Below, in pieces: positions 18,108 through 29,127 of a stretch of 64,000 nt of DNA. The notes under the pieces are model-generated. The model had not been told where the DNA came from, did not search any database, and saw only the letters and a list, made by a program, of their open reading frames with translations. This DNA comes from Pantoea agglomerans (GTDB taxonomy: Bacteria; Pseudomonadota; Gammaproteobacteria; Enterobacterales; Enterobacteriaceae). The translations under genes were made by a program, and so were the position numbers. The DNA lies in contig NZ_CP090207.1 of assembly GCF_021397715.1 (NCBI RefSeq), positions 1,302,001 through 1,366,000 on the forward strand, written 5' to 3'. Every line of letters begins with the position of its first letter. Position 1 is the stretch's first letter.

Positions 18108-18222
18108 GCCCGCGTGTGGCTGATGCGGGCCAGGTCATGAGGTGCGGCTGACGGTAGCGCACAGGCTGCGCGTTATCGTCAGCGTTGACACCGCTTCGCC
18201 AGACGGCACCGGCTGACGGTGC
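18108..18222. repeat. Cluster of inverted and direct repeats between hisP and yfcH
   Basis: Three stems fit in 115 bp: GCCCGC/GCGGGC (18108-18113, 18125-18130), GCTGACG/CGTCAGC (18147-18153, 18177-18183, with an inner GCGCA/TGCGC) and GCACCG/CGGTGC (18206-18211, 18217-18222). The 11-mer CGGCTGACGGT occurs twice, at 18145 and 18210. No T-tract follows, so this may be a REP-like convergent 3' element rather than a simple terminator. Confidence 0.5.
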
Positions 18223-18261
18223 TGCGCCTGCACGCCGGTGATGATTCGCCGATCGCGTTCG

Positions 18262-19161
18262 TTAATGCTTCACCACATCCTGCAACGCCTGCTGTAAATC
18301 GTACCAGCGGAAAGTAAATCCCGACGCCTCCAGCCGTTTCGGTATCACATGCTGTCCACCCAGTACCAGCACGGCGGATTCACCCATCATCAGTTTGATG
18401 GCGCTGGCAGGCGTGCGCATAAAGGCCGGACGGTGCATCACCCGCCCCAGAATGGCGGCAAACTGCTCATTGCGTACCGCGTAAGGCGCGACCATGTTGA
18501 ATGGGCCGCGCAGATCGTCATGATCCAGCAGCCAGATAATCGCGCTGAGCATATCGTCAAGATGGATCCACGGCATATATTGCTTGCCGCTGCCGATCGG
18601 CCCGCCGATTCCCAGCTTAAACGGCAGCTTCATTTTGCTGAGCGCACCGCCCTCGGCAGCCAGCACCACGCCGGTACGTAACAGGCAGACGCGGGTGCGA
18701 TCGCTTTCGGCCGCGAGCGCCAGCTGCTCCCAGCGCGCGCAAAGTTGATGGGTAAATTCGTCGTGTCCGGGGTCCTCTTCGGTCAGCACCACATCGCCGC
18801 TGTCGCCGTAAAAACCGGTTGCCGAGCCGGAGATCAGCACCGCCGGTGGCGTGGTGCTGGCGTTGATCAGTGAGGCGATCTGTTCCGTGATCTGCCAGCG
18901 GCTTTCGCATAACTGCTGCTTATGCGGTTCAGTCCAGCGTTTGTCGGCAATGGGCTCGCCCGCCAGGTTGATCACCGCATCAACATTATTGAGATCGGAC
19001 TGTTGCGACAGCCCTGACCAGAGCGCCACGCCTTCGCCCAGTTTTTCACGCGCGCTCACCACGTCACGCGTCACTACACTGATCTGGTGACCGAGCTGTT
19101 GCAGGCGAGGAATCAGATGACGACCTATCAATCCCGTTCCACCGGTAATAAGAATGTGCAT
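18262..19161 (-). CDS. yfcH: YfcH, NAD(P)-dependent epimerase-like protein (SDR39U1 family)
   Basis: A 299-residue extended short-chain dehydrogenase. The N-terminal [20 protein letters not shown] is the Rossmann glycine motif; [17 protein letters not shown] and [10 protein letters not shown] are diagnostic of the YfcH/SDR39U1 group, and the C-terminal DUF1731 domain has [21 protein letters not shown]. The substrate is unknown in any bacterium; the protein is conserved and full length. It converges on hisP and does not appear to share an operon. Confidence 0.93.
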   Translation of the reverse strand: MHILITGGTGLIGRHLIPRLQQLGHQISVVTRDVVSAREKLGEGVALWSGLSQQSDLNNVDAVINLAGEPIADKRWTEPHKQQLCESRWQITEQIASLINASTTPPAVLISGSATGFYGDSGDVVLTEEDPGHDEFTHQLCARWEQLALAAESDRTRVCLLRTGVVLAAEGGALSKMKLPFKLGIGGPIGSGKQYMPWIHLDDMLSAIIWLLDHDDLRGPFNMVAPYAVRNEQFAAILGRVMHRPAFMRTPASAIKLMMGESAVLVLGGQHVIPKRLEASGFTFRWYDLQQALQDVVKH

Positions 19162-19340
19162 GTTGCGGCTCCCTTGACGTTGTTGTTATTTATTCTCTTC
19201 AGCATAGAAGAGTAAGGCCAGTGTGAGGTGAGTCGCGTCGCGCTTTCTTGCAATCAGGCGAAACATCGGACCAGCTCAGCGTTGCCTTCAGAAATAAAAG
19301 TCGGTAAACATGATGCAATCCTGACAGCCAATTGAGGTAA

Positions 19341-19985
<645 letters not shown>

Positions 19986-20095
19986 CTTTCGAGGCTTGCT
20001 CAAGCTAACGGAAGTGATTACCTTACGCCACACTATGAGAATAACGTGGTAAACAGCGCGTGCATCCAGGCACGCTAAACAGGAAAGGGTTACGG

Positions 20096-20620
20096 ATGGT
20101 GGATCACATTGCGGGTGACGATGTCGAGTGGGTCGATATCGTTAGCGAAGAGAATGAAGTCGTTGCTCAGGCGACACGCGCACAGATGCGTGCTCAATGC
20201 CTGCGTCACCGCGCCACCTATATCGTGGTACATGACGGTATGGGCAAGATTCTGGTACAGCGTCGTACCGAGATCAAAGATTTTATGCCAGGCAAACTGG
20301 ACGCGACCGCCGGCGGTGTTGTACAGAGCGGCGAAGATATGCTGGAGTCGGCGCGACGTGAAGCGGAAGAGGAGCTGGGCATCGCCGATGTACCCTTTGC
20401 CGAACATGGCAAATTCTACTTCGAAGATGAACACTGCCGCGTCTGGGGCGGGCTGTTCAGCTGTGTGTCACACGGACCCTTTGCGATGCAGGAAACCGAA
20501 GTCGATGAGATCATCTGGATGACGCCTGATGAGATCACCGCACGTTGTGATGAGTTTACCGACGATTCGCTGAAGGCGTTGTCGTTGTGGATGAGCCGCA
20601 ACGGCGAGAACCGCGCCTGA
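20096..20620 (+). CDS. yfcD: Nudix hydrolase YfcD
   Basis: A 174-residue Nudix protein. The Nudix box runs [24 protein letters not shown] (G-x5-E-x7-REUxEExGU), preceded by [19 protein letters not shown]. It belongs to the isopentenyl-diphosphate-isomerase-like Nudix subgroup, and its substrate is unproven. The ATG at 20096, after AGGAAAGGG, gives a length close to E. coli YfcD (180); a GTG 12 codons earlier is in frame but unlikely. Confidence 0.92.
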   Translation: MVDHIAGDDVEWVDIVSEENEVVAQATRAQMRAQCLRHRATYIVVHDGMGKILVQRRTEIKDFMPGKLDATAGGVVQSGEDMLESARREAEEELGIADVPFAEHGKFYFEDEHCRVWGGLFSCVSHGPFAMQETEVDEIIWMTPDEITARCDEFTDDSLKALSLWMSRNGENRA

Positions 20621-20692
20621 TAAACGAGTGAACCGCGCTGCCTGTGCCGTTCACCTGAATCGGTGGTGGCAGGCGGTTACGCGATCGCAGAT

Positions 20693-20722
20693 AAAAAAAA
20701 GGGCATGCGCCGTGGCATGCCC
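20693..20722 (-). terminator. Terminator of ackA-pta
   Basis: On the minus strand a stem formed by GGGCATGC (20701-20708 complement) and GCATGCCC (20715-20722) is followed by eight U residues (20693-20700), 19 bp after the pta stop. Confidence 0.9.
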
Positions 20723-20740
20723 TCTCTGTCAGATTAACGC

Positions 20741-22885
20741 TTAGCCTTCAGCCTGCTGTGACTGAATAGCGGTCAGAGCGATGGTGTAGACGATATCATC
20801 CACCAGCGCGCCGCGTGACAGGTCGTTGACCGGTTTACGCATCCCCTGCAGCATCGGACCAATAGAGATCAGATCGGCAGAACGCTGTACCGCTTTGTAA
20901 GTGGTATTACCGGTGTTGAGATCCGGGAAGATGAACACCGTCGCGCGACCGGCAACCTGTGAATTTGGCGCTTTCGACTTCGCCACATCTTCCATGATCG
21001 CGGCGTCATACTGCAGCGGACCATCGATCACCAGATCAGGACGTTTCTCCTGCGCGATACGCGTGGCTTCACGCACTTTTTCCACATCGCTACCTGCACC
21101 CGAGGTGCCGGTGGAGTAGGAGATCATCGCCACACGCGGGTCGATACCAAAGGCTTTGGCGGAATCGGCTGACTGAATCGCGATCTCGGCCAGCTGTTCA
21201 GCGGTCGGGTCCGGGTTAATGGCGCAGTCACCGTAGACCAGCACCTGCTCAGGCAGCAGCATAAAGAACACCGACGACACCAGCGAACTGTTTGGCGCGG
21301 TTTTGATCAGCTGCAACGGTGGACGAATGGTATTCGCGGTAGTGTGGACGGCACCGGAAACCAGACCGTCGACTTCGCCACTTTCCAGCATCATGGTGCC
21401 AAGCACCACGTTATCCTCCAGCTGTTCCTGCGCCACCACTTCGGTCATGCCTTTGCTCTTACGCAGCTCAACCAGACGCGGCACGTAGTTTTCACGTACC
21501 TGAGCCGGATCGACAATCTCGACGCCTTTACCGAGCTCAACGCCCTGTGCAGCAGCGACACGCTGGATCTCATCCGGATTACCTAACAGCACGCAGGTCG
21601 CGATGCCGCGTTCGGCACAGATCGCGGCGGCTTTCACGGTACGCGGCTCATCACCTTCTGGCAGCACCACACGTTTGCCTGCTTTACGCGCCAGCTCGGT
21701 CAGCTGATAGCGGAAGGCTGGCGGTGACAGACGACGGCTGCGTTCAGAGGTGGCGGTCAGTGACTCAATCCAGTCAGCATTGATGTAGCTGGCGACATAC
21801 TCCTGCACTTTTTCAATGCGCTGGGTATCATCAGCCGGCACTTCCAGGTTGAAGCTCTGCAGGCTGAGTGAGGTCTGCCAGGTGTTGGTTTTCACCATAA
21901 ACACCGGCAGGCCGGTCTGGAACGCGCGCTCACACAGTTTCGCGATGCGCTCGTCAATCTCATAGTTACCGGTCAGCAGTATCGCACCAATCTCGATGCC
22001 GTTCATCGCGGCCAGGCAGGCGGCAACCAGCACATCCGGACGGTCAGCAGAGGTAACCAGCAGCGAGCCAGGGCGGAAATGCTCCAGCATGTGCGGAATG
22101 CTGCGGGCGCAGAAGGTAACGGATTTCACCCGGCGGGTCTGAATCTCACCTTCGTTGATGATGCGCGCATTGAGGTGACGGCACATATCGATGGCGCGGG
22201 TCGCGATCAGATCAAAGCTCCACGGCACGCAGCCTAATACCGGCAGCGGGCTGTCGGAAAACAGCTGCTTAGGATCGATATTGGCGATGCTGGCTTTTGA
22301 CGAGTCATCAAAAATCTCTGACAGGTCAGGGCGGGTACGCCCTTGTTCATCGACGGGCGCATTCAGTTTGTTGATGATCACGCCGGTGATGTTTTTATTC
22401 TTCTGTCCGCCAAAGCTGCTTTGGGTCAGCTCAATGCGTTCTTTCAGCTGGGCCGGAGAGTCATTGCCCAGCGCCATCACGAAGACGATTTCCGCATTCA
22501 GGGTTTTCGCGATTTCGTAGTTCAGCGCGTTAGCGAACTGATGCTTACGGGTCGGGACCAGGCCTTCAACCAGCACCACTTCGGCATCCTGGGTGTTGGC
22601 ATGGTAACGGGAGATAATTTCTTCCATCAGCACATCCTGCTGGTTCGATCCCAGCAGAGATTCTACCCGTGACATCTGCAGCGGTTCAGCGGCAGGAATC
22701 GACGAGTTCTTACGGATGATGGTGGTGGTTTGATCCGGGGTATCGCCGCCAGAACGCGGCTGAGCAATCGGCTTGAAGACGCTGAGACGCACGCCTTTAC
22801 GTTCCATGGCGCGAATGACGCCGAGGCTGACGCTGGTCAGGCCGACGCTGGTGCCGGTCGGAATGAGCATAATTGTACGTGACAC
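20741..22885 (-). CDS. pta: Phosphate acetyltransferase
   Basis: A 714-residue long-type Pta, the same length as in E. coli, converting acetyl-CoA and phosphate to acetyl-phosphate. It has an N-terminal BioD-like P-loop domain ([19 protein letters not shown]), a middle DRTGG domain and a C-terminal catalytic domain from about 390 ([34 protein letters not shown]). It starts at GTG, as E. coli pta does. It lies 70 nt after ackA in the same operon with a hairpin between them. Acetyl-phosphate made here can feed phosphate to RcsB, which is encoded at the other end of this window. Confidence 0.97.
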   Translation of the reverse strand: MSRTIMLIPTGTSVGLTSVSLGVIRAMERKGVRLSVFKPIAQPRSGGDTPDQTTTIIRKNSSIPAAEPLQMSRVESLLGSNQQDVLMEEIISRYHANTQDAEVVLVEGLVPTRKHQFANALNYEIAKTLNAEIVFVMALGNDSPAQLKERIELTQSSFGGQKNKNITGVIINKLNAPVDEQGRTRPDLSEIFDDSSKASIANIDPKQLFSDSPLPVLGCVPWSFDLIATRAIDMCRHLNARIINEGEIQTRRVKSVTFCARSIPHMLEHFRPGSLLVTSADRPDVLVAACLAAMNGIEIGAILLTGNYEIDERIAKLCERAFQTGLPVFMVKTNTWQTSLSLQSFNLEVPADDTQRIEKVQEYVASYINADWIESLTATSERSRRLSPPAFRYQLTELARKAGKRVVLPEGDEPRTVKAAAICAERGIATCVLLGNPDEIQRVAAAQGVELGKGVEIVDPAQVRENYVPRLVELRKSKGMTEVVAQEQLEDNVVLGTMMLESGEVDGLVSGAVHTTANTIRPPLQLIKTAPNSSLVSSVFFMLLPEQVLVYGDCAINPDPTAEQLAEIAIQSADSAKAFGIDPRVAMISYSTGTSGAGSDVEKVREATRIAQEKRPDLVIDGPLQYDAAIMEDVAKSKAPNSQVAGRATVFIFPDLNTGNTTYKAVQRSADLISIGPMLQGMRKPVNDLSRGALVDDIVYTIALTAIQSQQAEG

Positions 22886-22912
22886 GATTGAACCTCTCAG
22901 GAATTGCAGGGT

Positions 22913-22947
22913 GTCAAAAACAACTCCGTCAGCCTGAGCTGACGGAG
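22913..22947 (-). terminator. Attenuating terminator between ackA and pta
   Basis: CTCCGTCAGC (22924-22933) and GCTGACGGAG (22938-22947) form a perfect 10-bp stem with a 4-nt loop. On the minus strand it is followed by TTGTTTTT. It sits between the ackA stop and the pta start, so it should lower pta relative to ackA unless bypassed. Confidence 0.7.
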
Positions 22948-22955
22948 AGAAGTGA

Positions 22956-24158
22956 TTACGCAGTCAGACGCGCAGCGTCCTGGGCGATGACCAACTCTTC
23001 GTTGGTTGGAATCACCAACGCCGGGCGGGTCCCTTCTTTATTGATGTAGCCGGACTGGCCAAAGCGGGCCGCCAGGTTACGATCGTGATCGACTTCGAAA
23101 CCGAGTAGCGCCAGCTTTTTCAGCGACAGTTCACGCACCATCGCGGCGTTTTCACCGATGCCGCCGGTGAAGACCACGGCGTCAAGACGGCCATCCATCA
23201 GCGCGGTATAGCTGCCGATATATTTTGCCAGGCGGTGACAGAACACATCCATCGCGCGCTTCGCATCTTCTTTGGTGGTGTAGTTCTCTTCAACATAACG
23301 GCAGTCGCTGGTCACTTCGGTCAGCCCTAACAGGCCAGACTCTTTGGTCAGCAGCTTGTTGATCGCATCCACACTCATGCCGAGGGTGTCGTGCAGGAAG
23401 AAGATGATAGCCGGATCGATATCACCACTGCGGGTACCCATCACCAGACCTTCCAGCGGCGTCAGACCCATTGAGGTATCGACGCACTCACCATTGCGGA
23501 TTGCCGAGACAGAACCGCCGTTGCCGAGGTGACAGGTAATGATGTTCAGTGACGCCAGCGGCTTGTTGAGCATTTTGGCCGCTTCATGAGTGACGTAGAA
23601 GTGGCTGGTCCCGTGCGCGCCATAGCGACGGACGCCATGTTCTTTATATAATTTGTACGGCAGCGCGTAGAGATAGGACTCTTCCGGCATTGTCTGATGG
23701 AAAGCGGTGTCAAATACCGCGACATTCTTATCTGACAGGTGCGGGAAGTTTTTCATCGCCTCATCGATACCGATCAGGTGGGCCGGATTGTGCAGCGGGG
23801 CGAATGAAGAGGCATCTTTAATGCCCTGAATCACCTCTTCGGTGATCACCACGGACTGCGTCAGTTTTTCGCCGCCGTGAACGATGCGATGGCCGATTGC
23901 AGCAATTTGTGCCGAAAGCGCGGGTTTTTGTGCCAGAATGGTTTTAACAATGAAATTCAGTGCTTCGCTATGCGCCGCGCCGGCACCGAGAGGGGCTTCC
24001 TGTTTTTGACCGTCCAGCTTCCACTTAATACGCGCTTCAGGAAGATGAAAGCATTCCGCCAGACCAGACAAAAACTCGTCACCGCTGGCAGGATTGAGGA
24101 TGGCAAACTTAAGGGAAGAGCTGCCACAGTTCAGGACCAGAACTAACTTACTCGACAT
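22956..24158 (-). CDS. ackA: Acetate kinase
   Basis: A 400-residue ASKHA kinase that makes ATP and acetate from acetyl-phosphate. Present are [13 protein letters not shown] (phosphate-binding Asn), [11 protein letters not shown] (substrate Arg), [10 protein letters not shown] (catalytic Asp), [23 protein letters not shown] and [13 protein letters not shown], all family signatures. The length equals E. coli AckA. It is the first gene of ackA-pta, divergent from yfbV. Confidence 0.98.
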   Translation of the reverse strand: MSSKLVLVLNCGSSSLKFAILNPASGDEFLSGLAECFHLPEARIKWKLDGQKQEAPLGAGAAHSEALNFIVKTILAQKPALSAQIAAIGHRIVHGGEKLTQSVVITEEVIQGIKDASSFAPLHNPAHLIGIDEAMKNFPHLSDKNVAVFDTAFHQTMPEESYLYALPYKLYKEHGVRRYGAHGTSHFYVTHEAAKMLNKPLASLNIITCHLGNGGSVSAIRNGECVDTSMGLTPLEGLVMGTRSGDIDPAIIFFLHDTLGMSVDAINKLLTKESGLLGLTEVTSDCRYVEENYTTKEDAKRAMDVFCHRLAKYIGSYTALMDGRLDAVVFTGGIGENAAMVRELSLKKLALLGFEVDHDRNLAARFGQSGYINKEGTRPALVIPTNEELVIAQDAARLTA

Positions 24159-24493
24159 GGAAGTACCTATTTTTAGAGAGTGGCGAAAAAAAACGCAATC
24201 AGACTATCAGCGTAGCCCATGAAAGCTGGTAGATTAATGATAAACATCATGCGGTAGTCAGAATTCTGCTTTTCCGCAAAAATTTTTAGTAATTTTACGC
24301 AAAAATTTGAAATTTCTTTGTCGAAACATGACCCGTCCTCTTCCCAAAGGCGGTCGTCGCTGCCAGAAAGGTGGAGAAACGGCGTCAGGATAGCCGGAGT
24401 CACCTTTAAAGACAAAAAAAATTGAAGGATGTCACGTAAAGTTGTGTAGTTATAACTATTTTTTAATCTTTGCAGTATTAGTTGAGGTGAGCC
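24159..24493. other. ackA/yfbV divergent intergenic region
   Basis: 335 bp of AT-rich sequence holding both promoters. A 12-bp perfect palindrome, TAGTTATAACTA, lies at 24447-24458, 36 bp before yfbV. I found no convincing FNR, ArcA or CRP site and no gene. Confidence 0.5.
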
Positions 24494-24946
24494 ATGGCGA
24501 ATGAATCTGGCAGTACCAGCTGGTTCCGGATGTTTCAGCGCGGACAGCATTACATGAAGACCTGGCCGGCTGATAAGCGCCTGGCACCGGTATTCCCGGA
24601 AAATCGTGTCTCATCAGCGACGCGTTTTGCCATTCGTTTTATGCCACCTTTGGCCATTTTTACGCTGACCTGGCAGATCGCGATGGGCGGTCAGCTCGGG
24701 CCAGCCGTCGCGACCGCACTGTTCGCCTGTAGCCTGCCGATGCAGGGGCTATGGTGGCTGGGTAAACGCTCCGTCACGCCGCTTCCGCCCACGTTGCTCA
24801 ACTGGTTTCATGAAGTGCGGGCAAAACTGGAAGAGGCAGGGCAGGCCATCGCCCCGGTTGAAGGCAAACCGACCTACCAGGCGCTGGCTGACGTGCTGAA
24901 ACGCGCTTTCAAACAGCTGGACCGCACCTTCCTCGACGACCTCTGA
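24494..24946 (+). CDS. yfbV: UPF0208 membrane protein YfbV
   Basis: A 150-residue protein with two central hydrophobic segments ([21 protein letters not shown] and [23 protein letters not shown]) and soluble ends, nearly identical to E. coli YfbV in KRSVTPLPP and [22 protein letters not shown]. coli YfbV influences macrodomain insulation of the chromosomal Ter region. The start at 24494 has GAGGTGAGCC in front. It is divergent from ackA. Confidence 0.92.
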   Translation: MANESGSTSWFRMFQRGQHYMKTWPADKRLAPVFPENRVSSATRFAIRFMPPLAIFTLTWQIAMGGQLGPAVATALFACSLPMQGLWWLGKRSVTPLPPTLLNWFHEVRAKLEEAGQAIAPVEGKPTYQALADVLKRAFKQLDRTFLDDL

Positions 24947-25002
24947 GTCACGCCGTTTTTACACTAAAAACCCGGCGAACCTGCAGTCAGATCAAAGAAA
25001 GG

Positions 25003-25024
25003 CGATACGGAGATTTCCGTATCG
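25003..25024. repeat. Perfect 9-bp stem-loop between yfbV and yfbU
   Basis: CGATACGGA (25003-25011) and TCCGTATCG (25016-25024) pair perfectly around GATT. No T-tract follows on either strand, so it is probably a 3' end-protecting or processing hairpin, or an operator. Confidence 0.5.
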
Positions 25025-25088
25025 TCAGCCCTGTGTGATCATTTCCACCTTGTCTGTTATCTGAGCGGTCTCTGGCCGGGAGTAAATG

Positions 25089-25583
25089 ATGGAAATGACC
25101 CATGCACAGCGTTTGATCCTTACCAACCAGTACAAAATCATGGCAATGCTTGAGCCAGAAAATGGTGAGCGCTTTCGCCGTTATCAAACCATTATCGAAC
25201 GCGGCTATGCGCTGCAGATGCGCGAGCTGGACAAAGAGTTCGGTGAGCTCAGCGAAGAGACCTGCCGGACGGTGATCGACATTATGGAGATGCACCATGC
25301 GCTGCACGTCTCCTGGTCGAACCTGAAAGATAAAGGCACGCTGGAAGAGCGGCGTCTGGCTTTCCTCGGTTTCGATGCGGCAACCGAAGCGCGCTATCTG
25401 GGGTATGTGCGTTTTATGGTCAACAGCGAAGGGCGCTACACCCATTTTGATTCCGGCTCCCACGGGTTTAATGCCCAGACGCCGATGTGGGAAAAGTATC
25501 AACGTATGCTGGCTTTGTGGCAGACTTGTCCGCGACAGTACCATTTAAGCGCCAATGAAATTGCGCAAGTGATTAATGCCTGA
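25089..25583 (+). CDS. yfbU: YfbU family protein
   Basis: A 164-residue helical protein conserved with E. coli YfbU ([70 protein letters not shown]). No enzymatic motif is visible; overproduction in E. coli is reported to be toxic. The second of two adjacent ATGs gives the family start and better spacing from GGGAG. It is followed 13 nt later by yfbT. Confidence 0.92.
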   Translation: MEMTHAQRLILTNQYKIMAMLEPENGERFRRYQTIIERGYALQMRELDKEFGELSEETCRTVIDIMEMHHALHVSWSNLKDKGTLEERRLAFLGFDAATEARYLGYVRFMVNSEGRYTHFDSGSHGFNAQTPMWEKYQRMLALWQTCPRQYHLSANEIAQVINA

Positions 25584-25596
25584 GGAGGAGTGACGC

Positions 25597-26259
25597 GTGA
25601 CCTACAGTGGTTTTCTATTTGATTTAGATGGCACCTTAGTGGATTCACTGCCGGCGGTTGAACGTGCCTGGAGTCAATGGGGCGCCCGCCACGGCATTGC
25701 AGCGGAAGAGATTCTGGCATTTATCCACGGCAAACAGGCGATCACTTCACTGCGTCATTTTATGGCCGGTCAGCCGGAAGCGGCGATTCAGGCGGAGTTT
25801 GTGGCGCTGGAACAGGCCGAAGCGGCAGATACTGATGGCGTTCAGGCACTGCCCGGCGCACACGCATTGCTGAATACGCTTAATGAATTGCAGATCCCCT
25901 GGGCGATTGTGACTTCAGGTTCCGTCCCGGTGGCGCATGCGCGACATAAAGCGGCAGGATTACCGCAACCGGCGGTGTTCATTACTGCCGAGCAGGTAGC
26001 CAAAGGTAAACCCGAGCCGGACCCTTATTTGCTGGGTGCCGAAAAGCTCGGCTTAGCGGCCACTTCCTGCGTCGTGGTTGAAGATGCGCCAGCCGGGATT
26101 CTCTCAGGCCTGAATGCCGGTTGTGCGGTTATTGCGGTTAATGCGCCAGCTGACACGCCACGATTTAACGAGGTGGCGTTGTCGCTCACCTCGCTTGAGT
26201 CATTAATCGTGACCCGGCATCGCGATGGGCACTTCAGCTTTGGCCGTCAGGATCAATAA
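25597..26259 (+). CDS. yfbT: HAD-family sugar phosphatase YfbT (HxpA)
   Basis: A 220-residue HAD hydrolase with motif I FLFDLDGTLVDS (nucleophile Asp9, acid Asp11), motif II in AIVTSGS, a Lys in KGKPEPDPYLLG and motif IV VVVEDAPAGILSGLNAGC. The cap domain and sequence match E. coli YfbT, a hexitol/sugar-phosphate phosphatase. The GTG start at 25597 follows GAGGAGGAG. In E. coli the next gene on this strand is yfbS, absent here. Confidence 0.93.
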   Translation: MTYSGFLFDLDGTLVDSLPAVERAWSQWGARHGIAAEEILAFIHGKQAITSLRHFMAGQPEAAIQAEFVALEQAEAADTDGVQALPGAHALLNTLNELQIPWAIVTSGSVPVAHARHKAAGLPQPAVFITAEQVAKGKPEPDPYLLGAEKLGLAATSCVVVEDAPAGILSGLNAGCAVIAVNAPADTPRFNEVALSLTSLESLIVTRHRDGHFSFGRQDQ

Positions 26260-26277
26260 CGCTTCCGCGCCGCGGAT

Positions 26278-26877
26278 TCAGAGCGGCGTATCCTGTGAAA
26301 TTTCATCCAGTGACAGGCTGAAACTGGGAATAAACACCTCAACGAAGTAATCCATTTCCGGCGAGCGGCGGTCGGCCAGGGTTTTTTCCAGCCTGGCCTT
26401 GGCCAGCAGAAATTCGTTGTTACCGGCGGAAAGCTCTTCCAGACACTTCACGTAAGCACAGAGCGCATCCGCCTGCTTCACGACCGCCTGTTCCTCTTCA
26501 CTGTGCAGATGCTCATCAATCAGCGGACGGTAGATCGCCTGAAACTCTTCAGGCAGCATCTCAATCAGCTTCTGCTGCGCAATTTTTTCAATCTTTTTAT
26601 ATTCGTGGGCAATTTGCGCGTTGTAATACTTCACCGGGGTCGGCAGATCGCCGGTCAGCACTTCGCTGGCATCGTGGTAGAGCGCCAGCATGGCGATGCG
26701 ATCGGCGTTGAGCGTGCCGTTGAACTTGAGGTTTTTAATCGACGCCAGGGCGTGCGCCACCATCGCGACCTGCAGACTGTGCTCAGAGACGTTTTCGGTG
26801 CGCACATTACGCATCAGGGGCCAGCGATTAATCAGTTTCAGGCGGGAGAGATGGGCAAAGAAGTGGCTTTGAGTCAT
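26278..26877 (-). CDS. yfbR: 5'-deoxynucleotidase YfbR
   Basis: A 199-residue HD-domain phosphohydrolase that dephosphorylates deoxyribonucleoside 5'-monophosphates. Metal ligands are visible in [16 protein letters not shown] (His), [20 protein letters not shown] (HD pair) and [17 protein letters not shown] (Asp). The length and C-terminus ([11 protein letters not shown]) match E. coli. It sits 69 nt downstream of alaA on the same strand and converges with yfbT. Confidence 0.95.
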   Translation of the reverse strand: MTQSHFFAHLSRLKLINRWPLMRNVRTENVSEHSLQVAMVAHALASIKNLKFNGTLNADRIAMLALYHDASEVLTGDLPTPVKYYNAQIAHEYKKIEKIAQQKLIEMLPEEFQAIYRPLIDEHLHSEEEQAVVKQADALCAYVKCLEELSAGNNEFLLAKARLEKTLADRRSPEMDYFVEVFIPSFSLSLDEISQDTPL

Positions 26878-26898
26878 GAGCGTTCCTGTGAGCCGACA

Positions 26899-26919
26899 GG
26901 GGAGAGACGGGCTCTCCCC
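26899..26919. terminator. Hairpin between alaA and yfbR
   Basis: GGGGAGAG (26899-26906) pairs with CTCTCCCC (26912-26919) around ACGGG. T-tracts are poor on both sides, so at most it is a partial terminator of alaA. Confidence 0.35.
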
Positions 26920-26946
26920 AAATAGCGTCAGTATACGCGGCTGAGA

Positions 26947-28164
26947 TTACTGACGATAGCCTTGCAGGAAGCGGCCAAACTTATTGATCGCCATCTCAAG
27001 ATCATCGACGCGCGGCAGAGTGACGATGCGCAGGTGATCCGGCCACGGCCAGTTAAAGGCGCTGCCCTGTACCAGCAGCACTTTCTCCTGCAGCAGGAAA
27101 TCCAGCACCATCTTCTGATCGTCAAAGATATTGAATTTTTTCGCATCAATGCGCGGGAACATATAGAGCGCGCCCTGCGGTTTCACGCAGCTGACGCCGG
27201 GAATATCATTAATCAGCTCCCAGGCGCGCTGGCGCTGTTCATACAGCCGGCCGCCAGGCATGATAAATTCACTGATGCTCTGGTAGCCACCCAGCGCGGT
27301 CTGAATCGCATGCTGAGCCGGAACGTTGGCACAGAGACGCATTGAAGCAAGCATCTCCAGCCCTTCAATGTACCCTTTAGCGTGCTTTTTCGGGCCGTTC
27401 AGCACCATCCAGCCCTGACGGAAGCCCGCCACACGGTAGGTTTTTGACAGGCCATTAAAGGTCACGGTCAGCAGATCGGGGGCCAGCGCGGCGATGCAGT
27501 GATGCTGTGCTTCGTCGTACAGAATTTTGTCGTAGATCTCATCGGCGAAAATGATCAGGTTATGCTGACGGGCAATTTCGACGATCTCTAACAGCAGCTC
27601 TTTGCTGTAAACCGCACCGGTGGGGTTATTCGGGTTGATGATAACGATGCCGCGGGTGCGTGGCGTGATCTTACTGCGGATATCATCCAGGTCGGGGAAC
27701 CAGCCAGCCGATTCGTCACACAGATAATGCACCGCTTTACCGCTCGACAGCGAGACGGCTGCAGTCCATAACGGATAGTCGGGTGCCGGTACCAGCATCT
27801 CATCGCCACTGTTCAGCAGGGCCTGCATCGCCTGCACGATCAGCTCAGAGACACCGTTACCAATGTAGATATCCTCGACGGTGACATCGCGCATATCGCG
27901 TGCCTGATAATGCTGCATGATCGCTTTACGGGCAGAATACAAACCTTTCGAGTCGCAATAACCCTGTGCGCTCGGCAGATTACGAATCACATCCACCAGA
28001 ATTTCGTCAGGCGCTTCAAAACCAAACGGCGCGGGATTACCGATGTTCAGTTTGAGTACTTTGTTGCCTTCTTCTTCGAGGCGTTTGGCCTCTTTCAATA
28101 CCGGACCGCGGATGTCGTAGCAAACGTTATCCAGCTTACCGGATTTATCAATCTGAAAAGTCAT
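26947..28164 (-). CDS. alaA: Glutamate-pyruvate aminotransferase AlaA
   Basis: A 405-residue fold-type I aminotransferase that makes alanine from pyruvate and glutamate. The PLP-binding Lys is in TFNGLSKTYRVAGFRQGW; NPNNPTGAVYS, FADEIYDKILYD and DHLRIVTLP provide the other cofactor and substrate contacts. The start at 28164 gives the E. coli length; an upstream in-frame start would add 26 residues of non-family sequence. The sequence is almost colinear with E. coli AlaA (YfbQ). Confidence 0.96.
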   Translation of the reverse strand: MTFQIDKSGKLDNVCYDIRGPVLKEAKRLEEEGNKVLKLNIGNPAPFGFEAPDEILVDVIRNLPSAQGYCDSKGLYSARKAIMQHYQARDMRDVTVEDIYIGNGVSELIVQAMQALLNSGDEMLVPAPDYPLWTAAVSLSSGKAVHYLCDESAGWFPDLDDIRSKITPRTRGIVIINPNNPTGAVYSKELLLEIVEIARQHNLIIFADEIYDKILYDEAQHHCIAALAPDLLTVTFNGLSKTYRVAGFRQGWMVLNGPKKHAKGYIEGLEMLASMRLCANVPAQHAIQTALGGYQSISEFIMPGGRLYEQRQRAWELINDIPGVSCVKPQGALYMFPRIDAKKFNIFDDQKMVLDFLLQEKVLLVQGSAFNWPWPDHLRIVTLPRVDDLEMAINKFGRFLQGYRQ

Positions 28165-29127
28165 TGTTACCGCCTTAATGGGCAGAATCCTTTTGGCTGC
28201 CACAGAAATCAAACCAGCACAATGTACTCTCCTCACGAACACAAAAGAAGGGTGCCGCTCGGTTTTGGCGCGTTCAGCAACTTTTCCCGTCGCTGATAGC
28301 GCAAAAGATATTTGTTACCCTGATAATTAGTTAAACTAACCATATCAGCATTGCTAAACGATATTTTTAGCTGAGAGAGGCGGGCGCTGGCGGGGCTGCA
28401 TTTGCACATTATGAAACATTTTTGGAACTTATGACGGTTGAACCTTTCCCGACATTTGAAATATACACTCTGTGAAATAGTTAAACGATATTTTATTGAT
28501 GGTTAAATAATCATCGTTTAAGGGGTGTTGACGTGGCTCAGGTCTTAATGCTGCTAAAGAATGATGCCGTTGGCACCTTGTCATAACCGGAGAAGTGCCA
28601 AAAGATCAGGTCCGGATGGCACCAGCTTTGCGAATCAGAAGGCATTCACTGTCACTTCCGGCCAGAGATCAGACTCACCGAACAGGTGAAAAGAAAGCGA
28701 TCCGCTGGCAGAAGGGGCCGGAAACGCCTTTAGCGCAAAATTTACAGCGCTTTTCACAAAATCATTTCCATTTTGAAGTCAAAAATGATTAAGTATAATT
28801 TATTATTTAGTGCGTCTTGCCGCTCCGCTTTACCGGATGCAACATCGCGCATTCTGTCCCGCTTCGCTGTTTTGGGTGGGAATAAGACAACTACGCAGCT
28901 TCCTGCATTCGCGCACCCCGCGCCTTCGGTTCAGAAGTTGTATCTGTCTTCCTGGTCCTGTTGATCTTCTGATGGGTCTTCAGCGGTCTGTAAACGTCAG
29001 TAAAATTTTTTGTGCCAGTCTCAACACAGGACTGTCATTGAGCACCATTACTGTTTATCACTTTGATAAGCTTAGTAATAACACCAGGGTAGTAGTTCGT
29101 AAAAATCTAATAAGTGAAGAAAAAAAC
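28165..29127. other. 963-bp alaA/lrhA divergent regulatory region
   Basis: No convincing gene; the short open frames inside have no ribosome site or family resemblance. A long leader in front of lrhA is also known in E. coli, where the small RNA RprA acts on the 5' UTR. The region is AT-rich in its first half (28300-28530), with repeated TTAAACGAT-type motifs, and contains TTAGTT-A-AACTAA at 28327-28339. Confidence 0.6.
28355..28521. promoter_or_regulatory. Repeated TAAACGATATTTT motif in the lrhA control region
   Basis: TAAACGATATTTT occurs at 28355-28367 and 28482-28494, and the inverse ATCGTTTAA at 28513-28521. A 13-bp exact repeat in a control region with an inverted third copy suggests sites for one regulator, possibly LrhA itself, which is autoregulated in E. 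coli. Observation firm, function inferred. Confidence 0.45.

Noticed and set aside
28595-28792. 65-codon frame in the lrhA leader
   Set aside because: GTG start with only a modest ribosome site, no hydrophobic or conserved pattern, and it lies in a region that is a long leader in relatives.
28810-29127. N-terminal extension of LrhA in frame with the gene
   Set aside because: LysR proteins start just before the HTH; the extension is Cys/Ser/Arg-rich and unlike any LrhA, so the start at 29128 was kept.
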